Below, piece after piece: positions 54,596 to 64,000 of a DNA stretch of 64,000 bases. How positions within the stretch are numbered: position 1 is the first letter of the stretch; each line of letters opens with the position of its first letter. This DNA is from Planctomycetaceae bacterium UBA2972 (GTDB taxonomy: Bacteria > Planctomycetota > Planctomycetia > Pirellulales > Pirellulaceae). The notes under the pieces are model-generated. The model saw only the letters and a program-made list of their open reading frames with translations, had not been told where the DNA came from and did no database searches. The stretch is taken from contig DEAW01000174.1 of NCBI GenBank assembly GCA_002348315.1, forward strand, positions 34,356-98,355. The letters are read 5' to 3'. The position numbers and the translations under genes were made by a program.

Positions 54596-54609
54596 TAAGC
54601 ATGCCAACT

Positions 54610-57600
54610 CTAAGGTAGTCCTTTGATCGCTGTGGCAATGACTGGTTTGAGCGTTGCCACCCGGTGACCTACAGCCAGGATCTTCCCGTCCGGTCCGATT
54701 ACCATCATCGTGGGCAACGCAGCAATGTTGTAGGCCTCGGCGATGCCAAATGCATCTTTGCCAATGACATTGCTCCAGGGTAACGGGTGCTCCTTTAGGA
54801 AAGTAGCTAAAGCACCCTCTTCACGATCCAGATTGATGGCCACGACGTCAAAAACGTCTCGAGGAAGTTCCTCATACAGGGCTTTGATGTTAGGAATTTC
54901 CGCACGGCAAGGCCCACACCAGGTAGCCCAAAAATCGATTAGGACTACTTTTCCCCGATAGGATTTCCAGTCAATGGGCTGGCCGAAATCAGTGAGGCCG
55001 GTAATTTTCAATTCTTTACCTACCAGATCAGATGCTGCCGGCCCACTCGAAGCAGCTTTGACTATGCTCTTTCCATAGTTTGCAAGTCGTTTGAATTCAC
55101 TGCCGCTAAAAAGTTTTCCAAACCGTTGGTACTGTTCCGCCCGGACTTCAAATTCATCCGATTGGTTAATGGCGTGTACCACGGCGACCGCCATCCGTAG
55201 ATGCCTCTCCTGAAGAGTTTCCGCATTCAGGTAAGCATGCGTTTCGTTGAGAATGGTTTCGATGTCTTTCCATTCCAACTCGTCAACCTCCAGAATGCGT
55301 CGCTCCACCTGATGGAATTGAACGATCGCCTGGATTGGCTTTCGCGGATCCTCTTTGAGAGTCGCGACAAATCTAATCAGTAACTGATCCAGTTCATCAT
55401 TTCCCAATCCGGCCTGTTCATGCAAAACTGAGCAGGCAGTCTCTGCTGCAATGAGGTGAAATTTATCAGAAGCATCCATAGCCAGAAGACGCTGTGATGC
55501 TTCCAGTACCGCTTCTGCAAATCCGGGACGGTTGCGAATGGTTGATACCTTGTCCTGCATGTCAAACAAGTAATCAATCAATTCCAGTTTATCCAACCCA
55601 GCCGGTGCTTGATAAGGATTCCCCTTTAACAGCTTGTTGCTCTGATCATCTTCATCTGCCTGACCGGCGATGGAATTCAAAACGGTGGTGGTAACAAACT
55701 GGAATAGAGGAGGCGTGACGATCGCCGAATTATCGGTTGCGGCAGGAGCATCTTCTTCAGTCGAAGTGGAATCTGAAAAGAGGGATTCGAGTTCCGCTTC
55801 CAGCGTCTGTGCTCCCTGAATCGTCTTCAAAACTTTACCTTCCGTATCCAGGATGACCATGGTCGGGATTCCCTGGATACCACAGTAGACGGTTGAAGGC
55901 ATAGTCCAGGAGGCGTCGACCGCTTCGTTGTTTTCCAGAACGGCCGGATCCACATCAATATCATCAATGATCACGGGCCATTTGAATCCCTGATCGTTGG
56001 ATTCACGTTCGCTAAGAAAGGACTTTAGTTGATCACGGTCACCATCAATACTGTAGCCAATAATCTTCAGATTTTTGTCAGCGTATTTAGTTTGTAATTC
56101 TTCGATGTGGGGAATTGCAGCCAGGCAAGGCCCGCACCAGGTAGCCCAAAAATCAATCACGACGTAATTGCCTTTGAGCGAGGCCCATTCAAATTTCTCT
56201 CCTGTAAGCCTTTTCGAAGGTAATGCCATCGTCGTACCGGGGAGATTGACTCGATTGACGATTTTTGTGAAGGCGTCTTTAACAATTTTTAACTGCTCGT
56301 CATCCAGTAGTTCTTCGGCAGCTGGCATGGCGATACCATGCATTTGAGTCGTGAGCTCTTTATCGGCATCCGCCACCTGGTCAATGATCTGCATTAAGGA
56401 CAAAAGCATCGTCGCGTTCATGCGTTCATGGTTAAACAACTCGGTATAGGCAGCGAGCACAGCGGCTTTGTTTTCTTCCGTTGGGTCAATGAGTACGCTG
56501 CGGAATTTATCAATCAGTTTCAGTTTTTCGAACAGGATACCGCCTACCAATGTTTCGATCTGAACCTTGGTCTGCTCCCGAACTTCTTCATCTTCGATAT
56601 CACTAAAGGCAGCACCGGTTTTATCTAAAACCATCAATGCCATGTCAGCATCTTCGATACGTTGAATAATATCCATCAAGGTTCGAATGGTTCCCACGCC
56701 ACGGGCTTCATCACTCAGGACTTTATCTACAGCCGCTAGAAATGCAGTTTTATTCTCTTCCGAGTTTGGTGCGTTGATGTAATTGTTGGCTGTGGGATAG
56801 ACTTGAGATTCATCGATCGCAGGTTGTTCGAGCGTGGCTTTCGCTTCGATCGCTACCGAGGCGACTTCACTATCCTGAAAACCTATCGCGATTTTGTGCA
56901 TCAGATCATTGCCCTGCTCCGGACTCACCTGGACGAGCATTAAACCGATGCCCTGTAGAACGGCAAAGACCTCGGCGTCGTTTTCATTACCTTCAATCCA
57001 GCTTTCCACGTCGTTGGCAATTGTCGCGGCTGCACCTGCCATATCACCATTTCCCTGAGCATCGAGCAGGCGTTTGTGAGTAGCCGTTTGCAACCCCAGT
57101 AGTCGTCCGTTCTTGGCAATCAGCTCATCCTCTTCGGCTGACATGGTTGCCGTCAAATGGCCGAGTCGTGCTAAAGCCTTCTTATCGCCTAACTGAATCA
57201 TCTGGCTCAAGGCAGTGTATTTGGCGTTGTAAGCATAGAGTTTCTCAGTCTGAGTTAAACGGTCTTTGCTCAGCATCATGTCACATAGATTCGCAATTTC
57301 CGGGGCAAGTCGGGCGACGAGCTGCATTTGCTGTTGTTGATTTTCAACAGCACGGGGTTGGTCATTAAGAATCGTGATGTATTTCTGTAGCGTCTCAACG
57401 GAGGATTCTGAAGTCGGTACAGATTCGCCCAGCCGTTCCGCAAACAGACTCAGTACACTAGGCGGAGTGTTTTCCGGTGCTGGGGGCACGTTGTCAGACG
57501 GTGGAGTGACGACAGGTGGTTTTGTAGTTTCTTCCGCAGTGGTATCCGTTCCCGGGTTCACTGGCACAGTGATTTGATTTGCATCCTCATCGTCGTTGAC

Positions 57601-57723
57601 TACGACAAATCCGTTGTCTGGTTTTTCCGCAGTTTCGTCATCGGAACCGCAACCAGCCAGAAAGGTCATACTAATTAATCCGCAGATGATCGTTAGCGTT
57701 GGGATTCGTTTCGTAGTAGACAT
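54610..57723 (-). CDS. Lipoprotein with two TlpA-like thioredoxin domains
   Basis: This 1037-residue exported protein has a lipobox (SMTFLAGC) followed by an acidic Pro/Thr-rich linker. Residues about 85-490 are an alpha-helical repeat-like region. A first TlpA/AhpC-type thioredoxin domain has WCGPC at 529-533 (VVIDFWATWCGPCLAAIPHI). About 280 more helical residues follow, then a second domain with WCGPC at 935-939 (VVLIDFWATWCGPCRAEIPN) and the cis-proline region IAALPTMMVIGPDGK at the C-terminus. Both active sites are complete. Anchored in the envelope, it would reduce or shuffle disulfides, perhaps in cytochrome c assembly for the many CxxCH proteins of planctomycetes. No operon partner overlaps. 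Confidence 0.88.
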   Translation of the reverse strand: MSTTKRIPTLTIICGLISMTFLAGCGSDDETAEKPDNGFVVVNDDEDANQITVPVNPGTDTTAEETTKPPVVTPPSDNVPPAPENTPPSVLSLFAERLGESVPTSESSVETLQKYITILNDQPRAVENQQQQMQLVARLAPEIANLCDMMLSKDRLTQTEKLYAYNAKYTALSQMIQLGDKKALARLGHLTATMSAEEDELIAKNGRLLGLQTATHKRLLDAQGNGDMAGAAATIANDVESWIEGNENDAEVFAVLQGIGLMLVQVSPEQGNDLMHKIAIGFQDSEVASVAIEAKATLEQPAIDESQVYPTANNYINAPNSEENKTAFLAAVDKVLSDEARGVGTIRTLMDIIQRIEDADMALMVLDKTGAAFSDIEDEEVREQTKVQIETLVGGILFEKLKLIDKFRSVLIDPTEENKAAVLAAYTELFNHERMNATMLLSLMQIIDQVADADKELTTQMHGIAMPAAEELLDDEQLKIVKDAFTKIVNRVNLPGTTMALPSKRLTGEKFEWASLKGNYVVIDFWATWCGPCLAAIPHIEELQTKYADKNLKIIGYSIDGDRDQLKSFLSERESNDQGFKWPVIIDDIDVDPAVLENNEAVDASWTMPSTVYCGIQGIPTMVILDTEGKVLKTIQGAQTLEAELESLFSDSTSTEEDAPAATDNSAIVTPPLFQFVTTTVLNSIAGQADEDDQSNKLLKGNPYQAPAGLDKLELIDYLFDMQDKVSTIRNRPGFAEAVLEASQRLLAMDASDKFHLIAAETACSVLHEQAGLGNDELDQLLIRFVATLKEDPRKPIQAIVQFHQVERRILEVDELEWKDIETILNETHAYLNAETLQERHLRMAVAVVHAINQSDEFEVRAEQYQRFGKLFSGSEFKRLANYGKSIVKAASSGPAASDLVGKELKITGLTDFGQPIDWKSYRGKVVLIDFWATWCGPCRAEIPNIKALYEELPRDVFDVVAINLDREEGALATFLKEHPLPWSNVIGKDAFGIAEAYNIAALPTMMVIGPDGKILAVGHRVATLKPVIATAIKGLP

Positions 57724-57864
57724 GTCGCACCTATAAGCGAGTGAAAATCAATGTGTTCGTTGGCCATTGTAGAACATTCAAACGGTTTTCGATATCTTGA
57801 TTCTAAAGGCTCTGTTCAGCTCAGGAAAAGACTTTCGACGGTCATCAACAGAGAGTCGTGATCT

Positions 57865-59868
57865 TTAGTGTTCTTCAATGACATTAGGGTCAAAACCGAG
57901 GTCAGACCCGGGGACAAATGCGACGATGGTCTCGCCGGATTTGACCTTTAGCGGGTCTTCCATAGTATTGATATTTAAGTTGTCATTTGAGTCTACCGTA
58001 AAGAAGAGGATACAGTTCGATCCGTTTCGTTCGATGAACTGTTCATAGGTGAATTCATCGCTGATCCGCGTGACTTTGAAGGTGCCCCCGTCACGTACTT
58101 GTTGTCGCATCAGATTATGAGTGACTTGCGGGTGGCAAATCCATCGGCCGGCGGCATGACCACCTTCACTGGAACGACGGCCTTTTTTATAATCCCATGG
58201 TGGCATGCGGTAAATGTTTTGGCGTCCAAAGATACTTGAGAATTCCTGCATGGTTAGCGCATTGACTTCATCATTGGGAGTCACCGCCATCACGCGACCG
58301 ATTCCACTGAGGTCGAGTTCTTCCTGAACATAGTCGGAAAGTACACTCGCACACTCAGCCGGCAGCCCAATCATTCGACATTGGCTCCAGTTGGTGAAAC
58401 TGGTGTCGAGCAACAGGACGTTATGTCCTGTTTGCTGCAATGCGACAGCTAAATCTCTTATCCACTGGTCTGCTCCGGCAAACAGGATTCCCTGAGGATT
58501 GGTTTCACTGAGCCCCAGCAAGCGAGCCAGGGGTGCGGCTCCAAGTCCGTAGACTGCGACCGTGCCAACAATCAGAATAAATGTGAGTGGGACGATTTTG
58601 GCTACCAGGTCCTCATTGAGACCCTCGACATGCCCCAGTTCCAAAGCGAAAACACTAGCCACCGCAGCAGCGACGATCCCACGGGGAGCCAGAAAAGAAA
58701 GGAAAACCCTTTCTTTCAATGAGAGGTCGGATTTAATCGTCGACAGGAAGACACTTGTCGGACGCACGACGATAATCATGATGGCCAGGAATCCGAGGCC
58801 CTGCCAGCCGACTTCAGGTATCTGAGCTAAATCGAAATTAGAGCCAAGTACGATAAACAAACTGGAAATCAGGAAGACTCCGAGATGTTCTTTGAATTCG
58901 ATAATATGGTGAATCGAAACTTCTTTCTGATTTACCAGCAGGATGCCCAGAACAGTCACTGTTAGAAGCCCTGATTCCTCCTGAATCAAATTAGAGATTC
59001 CAAAGGTACCTAAAGCCACGGCTAGAAAAACCACACCGTGAAGATAGTCGGGAATCCAGTATTTGCGAGTAAACAGCAGTAGTAATTTGGATGATATCCA
59101 CGCAATGACCAACCCGGTAACGATCGTAATAAGTAAAGCCAGCACGACTTCGAGAAATGGTTCGGTTTCGTTGTAGTTGCGAATGAACTCGAAAACCAAA
59201 ACAGCAAGGACTGCGCCAATCGGGTCAATAATGATCCCTTCCCATTTGGCAATGGATCCCATTTTCTTGGAAGGATGAATATGCCGCAGCAACGGAATGA
59301 CCACGGTTGGACCGGTAACCACCATAAAAGCGCCTACCAGAGCCGCAATATCCCAACTATCGAATCCCGCAATGTAGTAAACGGAAATCGTGGATAGTAC
59401 CCAGGTAATGCCGGCTCCGATCGTACAGAGTCGAAAGGTTGCCGAACCAGCTTCTTTCAATTCACTAAAGCGTAATGTAAGCCCGCCTTCGAAAAGAATA
59501 ATAGCGACGCAGAAAGAGACTAAGGGTAATAGCAACGCATTTACATCAATATTGCCTGCATGCTGATGCGTGTCTCCTTCAGAGTGATAGTCAGCGCCCT
59601 CCGGGATGACCGCTGAAATCATCCCCTCACCTTCCTGCTCCGGGCTGACATGAGCAGGAGAAACAGCTGATTTGACCCGTGGTAAGTTCTCAATCACCTG
59701 GGTAGGAGTAATGGCCTGCCCCAGTAGAATCCCAAATCCTAAGAGCAAAAGAATGGAAGGTAATCGCAGTCGCCATGCCAGCCATTGTGCTGAAATGCCA
59801 AGTACCGGTACACAGATCAAATAGATCATGTAACCGTGGTCTTTGATGAAATCTGAGTATTCCTCCAA
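57865..59868 (-). CDS. CPA1-type cation/proton antiporter with TrkA-N-like C-terminus
   Basis: This 667-residue protein carries about twelve membrane helices, including PSILLLLGFGILLGQ, CVAIILFEGGLTLRF and GPTVVIPLLRHI. The loop between the second and third helices (residues about 52-110) is longer than usual and contains His and acidic residues (DYHSEGDTHQHAGNID). The C-terminal cytoplasmic part (about 455-667) resembles a TrkA-N/RCK domain (ILFAGADQWIRDLAVALQQ) but lacks a clean GxGxxG. It exchanges Na or K for protons across the inner membrane. It is not clearly linked to its neighbours. Confidence 0.88.
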   Translation of the reverse strand: MEEYSDFIKDHGYMIYLICVPVLGISAQWLAWRLRLPSILLLLGFGILLGQAITPTQVIENLPRVKSAVSPAHVSPEQEGEGMISAVIPEGADYHSEGDTHQHAGNIDVNALLLPLVSFCVAIILFEGGLTLRFSELKEAGSATFRLCTIGAGITWVLSTISVYYIAGFDSWDIAALVGAFMVVTGPTVVIPLLRHIHPSKKMGSIAKWEGIIIDPIGAVLAVLVFEFIRNYNETEPFLEVVLALLITIVTGLVIAWISSKLLLLFTRKYWIPDYLHGVVFLAVALGTFGISNLIQEESGLLTVTVLGILLVNQKEVSIHHIIEFKEHLGVFLISSLFIVLGSNFDLAQIPEVGWQGLGFLAIMIIVVRPTSVFLSTIKSDLSLKERVFLSFLAPRGIVAAAVASVFALELGHVEGLNEDLVAKIVPLTFILIVGTVAVYGLGAAPLARLLGLSETNPQGILFAGADQWIRDLAVALQQTGHNVLLLDTSFTNWSQCRMIGLPAECASVLSDYVQEELDLSGIGRVMAVTPNDEVNALTMQEFSSIFGRQNIYRMPPWDYKKGRRSSEGGHAAGRWICHPQVTHNLMRQQVRDGGTFKVTRISDEFTYEQFIERNGSNCILFFTVDSNDNLNINTMEDPLKVKSGETIVAFVPGSDLGFDPNVIEEH

Positions 59869-59935
59869 GGGAAAACCTCATACAAAAATTATGATATGAC
59901 ATTATTCAACACTCGTCTCCGAGGTTGAATTACCC

Positions 59936-61378
59936 TTACATTCCGCGAGCTATGTTTACTAGTGTACGCACCATGACGCCACTCGCACCACCATCTATAT
60001 ATGATTTTTCGGAATCAGCAAAGGCTGGTCCGGCAATATCCATATGTGTCCAGGAGGCATCCCCTACAAATTCTTCGAGGAATTTCGCAGCCGTGATCGC
60101 TCCACCCCAGCGTCCGGCACCGATATTACGCAAATCGGCAATCTTACTTTTTAGCTGATCACTAAAATGGGCAGTCATCGGCAATTGCCAGACTTCTTCT
60201 CCCACCTCGGCTGCGGAGTTCACGATTTGATCGCACCAGGTCTGGTCATTGGTAAACAATCCAACGATATCCAGTCCCAACGCAACACAACATGCTCCGG
60301 TTAAGGTTGCCAGATCCACGACATGTTGAGGCTTGAGTCCCAGCGTGACATCGAGCACATCTGCCAGCACTAATCGCCCTTCAGCATCCGTATTCAAGAC
60401 TTCAATCGTCTTACCGTTTCGTGAGGTCAGGACGTCACCGAGTCGGTAGGAATTGCCACTGACCATATTTTCAACTAAGCCCACCAGACCAACGACATGG
60501 CACGATAATTCCATTTCTGCGATGGCCTTGATCGTTCCCACTACAGTGGCTGCACCTGCCATATCACACTTCATCGTTTTCTGGCCGTCACTTGGTTTAA
60601 GTGATAGTCCGCCACTGTCGTAAGTGACGCCCTTGCCAACAATTGCTAAGTGGGGATTTTCCGCCGAACTCCCTGTATAACGAATAATCATCAATCGAGG
60701 TTCTTTGTCGGAGCCCTGAGCGACACCCAGAAGTGAGCCGCAATTCTCAGCTTCTAAACGAGCTTGATCCCAGATTTCGACAGTGACATTATTGAGTTCA
60801 GCTAATTGAGCAGCCTGATCAGCAAACGACTCGGGATAAATGTAGTTCGGTGGCTGGTTCACAAGCTCACGAGTCAGATTGACGCCCGTACCAATTTTGT
60901 CGCCGTTTGCCACAGCTTCTGTATTGGATGTGGCCCAGAGAATTTGTTCCGGTGCATAAAGACTTTTCGTCTTTTTGTGTAGATCCTGACCCGTGCAGCC
61001 CACGATACTTCCAGCGACCGCTGATTCCAGTTGAGGGCAATCCAATTCAGGGAAGTAGAATGCAGCAGAGGAAATCTGCTTATTTGCGATTGCTTTCGCT
61101 GCGGCACCGCCAGCTTTGAAACAGTCTCCCGCCGTTGGATTTTCTCCCAAGCCAACCAAAATTACGACCTTGGTATTGATCCCGGATGGTTGCAACCAGA
61201 ACGTGGTAGCAGCCACTTTGGTTTTGGCCTGTCCCGAGTCGAGCAAGGATTGAAGGCCTCCGGAAGTGGCTTGGTTTAGTTCCGCTGCAGACCCCTGTAA
61301 TTCAGAACCCGAGAGGCCGACGATAATGGCATCTGCTTGTAGATTCGTAATTGATTCTGATGTGGTGGCGATCGTCAT
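59936..61378 (-). CDS. pepA: Leucyl aminopeptidase (M17)
   Basis: ATG 61378 (MTIATTSESITNL) is preferred over 61399; the product has 480 residues, usual for the family. It removes N-terminal residues from peptides in the cytoplasm with two metal ions. VGKGVTYDSGGLSLKP holds the catalytic Lys and metal Asp, KCDMAGAATV further metal ligands, and NTDAEGRLVLADVL the M17 signature. MDIAGPAFADSEKSYIDGGA ends the catalytic domain. It is divergent from the ubiD gene. Confidence 0.95.
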   Translation of the reverse strand: MTIATTSESITNLQADAIIVGLSGSELQGSAAELNQATSGGLQSLLDSGQAKTKVAATTFWLQPSGINTKVVILVGLGENPTAGDCFKAGGAAAKAIANKQISSAAFYFPELDCPQLESAVAGSIVGCTGQDLHKKTKSLYAPEQILWATSNTEAVANGDKIGTGVNLTRELVNQPPNYIYPESFADQAAQLAELNNVTVEIWDQARLEAENCGSLLGVAQGSDKEPRLMIIRYTGSSAENPHLAIVGKGVTYDSGGLSLKPSDGQKTMKCDMAGAATVVGTIKAIAEMELSCHVVGLVGLVENMVSGNSYRLGDVLTSRNGKTIEVLNTDAEGRLVLADVLDVTLGLKPQHVVDLATLTGACCVALGLDIVGLFTNDQTWCDQIVNSAAEVGEEVWQLPMTAHFSDQLKSKIADLRNIGAGRWGGAITAAKFLEEFVGDASWTHMDIAGPAFADSEKSYIDGGASGVMVRTLVNIARGM

Positions 61379-61593
61379 AAGTGCTCGTCCTTGTTGCACG
61401 TTGGTTTATTTGAAAAGTGGCAATCATCGGCTCGTCATGAGTGAAGAATTACAGCAGACTATTCTACTGATTTTCACCGCTCTGTGCTGATTTGACGAGG
61501 TCTGGCAGATAGAATTCGAGAGTTCCTGTTATGATGGAGCAGCATCACTAGATTGAATAATCTCTTATTCCCCAGCGTAAACTGAATCGAATA

Positions 61594-63426
61594 ATGTCTG
61601 TTAAAAACCTGCAACATTGCATCAGGGATTTGGAAGCTGCAGGCCGCTTAATTCGGATTGAAGAACAGATCGATGCTCGTCTGGAAGCAGCTGAAATACA
61701 CCGCCGTGTTTTTCAAAATGGCGGACCGGCGTTACTCTTCACCAATGTTGCCAACTGTCGATTTCCGATGGTATCGAATTTGTTTGGGACTCTGGACCGG
61801 AGTGAGTTTATTTTTCGCAAGACGCTGACTCAGGTAAAGCGACTGGTTGACGCCAAGGTGGATCCTGGAGAGATTTTAAAGCACCCTTTGCGTAATCTGG
61901 GATTACCCTGGCAAGCTCTTAAGATGCTTCCCAAACGCTGTAAAAACGGTCCTGTACTGGCAAATTGCTGTCAAATAGAAGACTTACCTCAATTGCAAAG
62001 TTGGCCGGATGACGGCGGAGCCTTTATCACTCTGCCTCAGGTCTATACAGAACATCCTCTACAGCCCGGCATGATGACGGCAAATCTGGGGATGTACCGA
62101 GTACAGATAAGTGGTGGAGAGTACACGGCGAATGAAGAAATTGGCCTGCATTATCAAATTCATCGTGGTATTGGTGTCCATCAACAGGCAGCTCAGGCTC
62201 GGAATGAACCACTTAAAGTCAATGTCTTTGTAGGCGGTAGTCCTGCAATGTCCGTTGCCGCCGTCATGCCATTACCTGAAGGGATGAGTGAGTTGACCTT
62301 TGCCGGAGCGCTTTCCGGTGGCCGTATCAACATGATTCAACGTCCGCGTTCGTTACCAATCTACGGTGAAGCAGATTTTTGTATTGAGGGTGAATTGCTG
62401 CCGGAGGCGACCCGGCCGGAAGGTCCCTTTGGAGATCACCTGGGCTACTATAGCCTGACACATGAATTCCCTGTGATGAAAGTCAACAAAGTCTGGCATC
62501 GTAAGGATGCCGTTTGGCCGTTTACCGTCGTGGGCCGCCCTCCCCAGGAAGACACTCGGTTTGGAGAACTGATTCATGAGATCACAGGTCCGGTCATTCC
62601 AACCGTTTTGCCAGGTGTGAAAGCAGTGCATGCAGTCGATGCGGCTGGCGTGCACCCGCTGTTGTTTGCTATCGGCAGTGAACGTTACACCCCGTATAGC
62701 TCAGAAGATCGCCCCCAGGAATTATTAACTCAGGCGAATGCGATTCTGGGGCAGGGGCAGTTGTCGCTTGCTAAATATCTACTCATTGCAAATCGCTTTG
62801 ATAATGATGTTCTCAACATTGAAGATTCGCCCGCCTTTTTGAAGCATATGTTGGAACGAGTTGATTGGAAACGAGATCTTCATTTTCAGACGCAAACGAC
62901 TATCGACACGCTTGATTATTCCAGTGAAGGATTCAACCGGGGGTCCAAAGTTGTTATCGCTGCTTCAGGGGCAGCTAAGCGTGAACTGCCAACACAACTA
63001 CCGACAGAATTCCAACTACCGGATGGGTTTAGTGACCCCCAAATCGTGCTTCCGGGAATTCTAGCGATCAAGGCGCCCGGGGCAGATGAACGCTACTCTG
63101 AGGATTTACAACGGTTTTGCCAAAGCTATGATCGGCAGTCAGCGATCAATGCATTTCCGTTGATTGTGCTTGTTGATGACTCACAATTTACTTCTGCCAG
63201 TGTCGGGAATTTTCAGTGGGTTACTTTCACTCGCAGTAACCCTGCCATGGATATCGATGGCATTGAAGCGTTGATAGAATATAAGCATTGGGGCTGTCAT
63301 GGTTCGTTGGTCATCGATGCCAGAATAAAACCGCATCATGCTCCGCCACTGATTGAAGATCCAGCGGTTTCAAAAAGGATTGATGCGCTGGCTGGCCAAG
63401 GGCTTCCAGTTTCGAAGTATCTGTAA
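61594..63426 (+). CDS. ubiD: UbiD-family (de)carboxylase
   Basis: This 610-residue prenylated-FMN-dependent decarboxylase may act on 4-hydroxybenzoate-type or other unsaturated acids; the menaquinone route through futalosine in related phyla also uses such enzymes. PEGPFGDHLGYYSLTHEFP is the family hallmark, with RIGHT-type elements IQRPRSLPIYGEADFCIEG and VVGRPPQEDTRFGELIHEIT. The N-terminal domain (LIRIEEQIDARLEAAEI) is complete. No UbiX-like gene is in the window to supply the cofactor. Substrate is not certain, so the symbol refers to the family. Confidence 0.88.
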   Translation: MSVKNLQHCIRDLEAAGRLIRIEEQIDARLEAAEIHRRVFQNGGPALLFTNVANCRFPMVSNLFGTLDRSEFIFRKTLTQVKRLVDAKVDPGEILKHPLRNLGLPWQALKMLPKRCKNGPVLANCCQIEDLPQLQSWPDDGGAFITLPQVYTEHPLQPGMMTANLGMYRVQISGGEYTANEEIGLHYQIHRGIGVHQQAAQARNEPLKVNVFVGGSPAMSVAAVMPLPEGMSELTFAGALSGGRINMIQRPRSLPIYGEADFCIEGELLPEATRPEGPFGDHLGYYSLTHEFPVMKVNKVWHRKDAVWPFTVVGRPPQEDTRFGELIHEITGPVIPTVLPGVKAVHAVDAAGVHPLLFAIGSERYTPYSSEDRPQELLTQANAILGQGQLSLAKYLLIANRFDNDVLNIEDSPAFLKHMLERVDWKRDLHFQTQTTIDTLDYSSEGFNRGSKVVIAASGAAKRELPTQLPTEFQLPDGFSDPQIVLPGILAIKAPGADERYSEDLQRFCQSYDRQSAINAFPLIVLVDDSQFTSASVGNFQWVTFTRSNPAMDIDGIEALIEYKHWGCHGSLVIDARIKPHHAPPLIEDPAVSKRIDALAGQGLPVSKYL

Positions 63427-63439
63427 TTTGACGCTGCAG

Positions 63440-64000
63440 TTAGATAGTGCGTTTTACCACGATGATACTGGCATCGTCTTCGATTAGATTAAGCGTCAGT
63501 TTTCGCAGGCGTTTAATCATGTCCGCTGCAGACAGTCGCGAACCTTTTCCGATCGTGCGTTGAACTTTTTGAATCTTTGCTTCGCGTGAACCACCTTCGA
63601 TGGCATGCATAGCATTTTCTGTCAGCAGGATCAGGAAATCTCCCTTGTGAGTGATACAGCATTGGTTTTCAAATTCGCCGTAGTCCATAACGCCTAATTC
63701 CGGCCCGGACTCACCTGCTCCTAACTCTCGGATCCCACCTGAGGATACATGGAGCATGACACCTGAACCTGCGGCACTATAGGTGATTTGGCTACTCTGT
63801 TTATCTAACGACAATTGACAGAGGTCGGCAAACTGATCACCGGTGCATCCACGCCATAAATATTCATTGATCTTTTCAAGTGTGTCTGCTGGTGAAGAGT
63901 GTTGATACGCTGTCGCTCGCACACCAGTCTGAATGACAGCCGAAGTTAAGGCTGCTTCAATACTGAGTCCCTGAGCATGTGCCAGTGAGATAGCAAGTGC
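63440..64000 (-). CDS. PP2C/SpoIIE-type protein phosphatase domain, 5' end beyond window
   Basis: The reading frame is open from the right window edge (64000) to the stop at 63440, so at least 187 residues of the C-terminal part are present. The order matches SpoIIE phosphatases: AHAQGLSIEAALTSAVIQTG, FADLCQLSLDKQSSQITYSA, AAGSGVMLH and the final DDASIIVVK. Where active members have GD-LLLYTDGV the text is GDFLILLTENAM, so the TDG metal-site aspartate is replaced. It may be a weakened or regulatory phosphatase, or the domain may use other ligands outside the window. It converges with ubiD over a 13-base gap. Confidence 0.8.
   Translation of the reverse strand, partial: ALAISLAHAQGLSIEAALTSAVIQTGVRATAYQHSSPADTLEKINEYLWRGCTGDQFADLCQLSLDKQSSQITYSAAGSGVMLHVSSGGIRELGAGESGPELGVMDYGEFENQCCITHKGDFLILLTENAMHAIEGGSREAKIQKVQRTIGKGSRLSAADMIKRLRKLTLNLIEDDASIIVVKRTI

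Noticed and set aside
1..64000. Mobile elements, CRISPR arrays, tRNA or rRNA genes
   Set aside because: No transposase or integrase motifs, no regularly spaced repeats and no tRNA- or rRNA-like stretches were found on reading both strands.

Overview
The window is a stretch of chromosome from a planctomycete, most likely class Planctomycetia. The indicators are gene families largely confined to the Planctomycetota/Verrucomicrobia group: two sets of DUF1549/DUF1553 (PSCyt2/PSD1) and DUF1501 proteins, a PVC-type heme-binding dehydrogenase, compact planctomycete Ser/Thr kinases with a DYG motif, LL-diaminopimelate aminotransferase, and many secreted proteins of unknown role. I found no rRNA, tRNA, CRISPR array, transposase or phage gene, and base use looks even throughout. 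This reads as core and lineage-specific chromosome rather than an island.

Layout. 1-2387 (+): the end of a radical SAM gene overlapping a flavoprotein. 2625-14974 (+): two adjacent secreted oxidoreductase-type cassettes. The first is DUF1549/DUF1553, DUF1501, a WD40 protein and a mini-secretin-like protein. The second is a PVC dehydrogenase/cytochrome, a PSD1 cytochrome and DUF1501. 14971-16350 (-): folC. 16709-21226 (+): a three-gene ABC export or surface module. 21246-27579 (-): a signalling block of ECF-like sigma factor, anti-sigma-like protein, secreted protein, membrane Ser/Thr kinase, membrane protein, FHA-like protein and coiled-coil membrane protein. 27935-38502 (+): a HEAT protein, a CinA-NadD-like fusion, an EamA transporter, a ROK kinase, lepA, two very unusual signal peptidases and lptB. 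38499-47847 (-): dapL, then a MoxR/DUF58/DUF4350/DUF4129/SpoIIM/RDD gene block. 48147-48884 (+): an SDR dehydrogenase ending at a bidirectional terminator. 49009-51906 (-): korB and korA. 52343-53164 (-): an unknown protein. 53387-54595 (+): ribBA. 54610-61378 (-): a lipoprotein with two thioredoxin domains, a cation/proton antiporter and leucyl aminopeptidase. 61594-63426 (+): a UbiD-family decarboxylase. 63440-64000 (-): the end of a PP2C/SpoIIE-type phosphatase.

The most unusual items are as follows. (1) Two tandem signal peptidase I paralogues lie directly behind lepA; each carries a four-cysteine zinc-ribbon-like insert just after the catalytic serine and a large beta-rich insert before the last conserved box. 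(2) One polypeptide joins an NMN-deamidase (CinA C-terminal) domain to a NaMN-adenylyltransferase-like domain, which would couple two successive steps of NAD recycling. (3) A 151-residue exported protein resembles only the last part of the secretin beta-domain. (4) A lipoprotein has two complete WCGPC thioredoxin domains separated by about 400 residues. (5) A MoxR ATPase carries an N-terminal zinc ribbon. All functional statements rest on reading motifs by eye; no database search was run.
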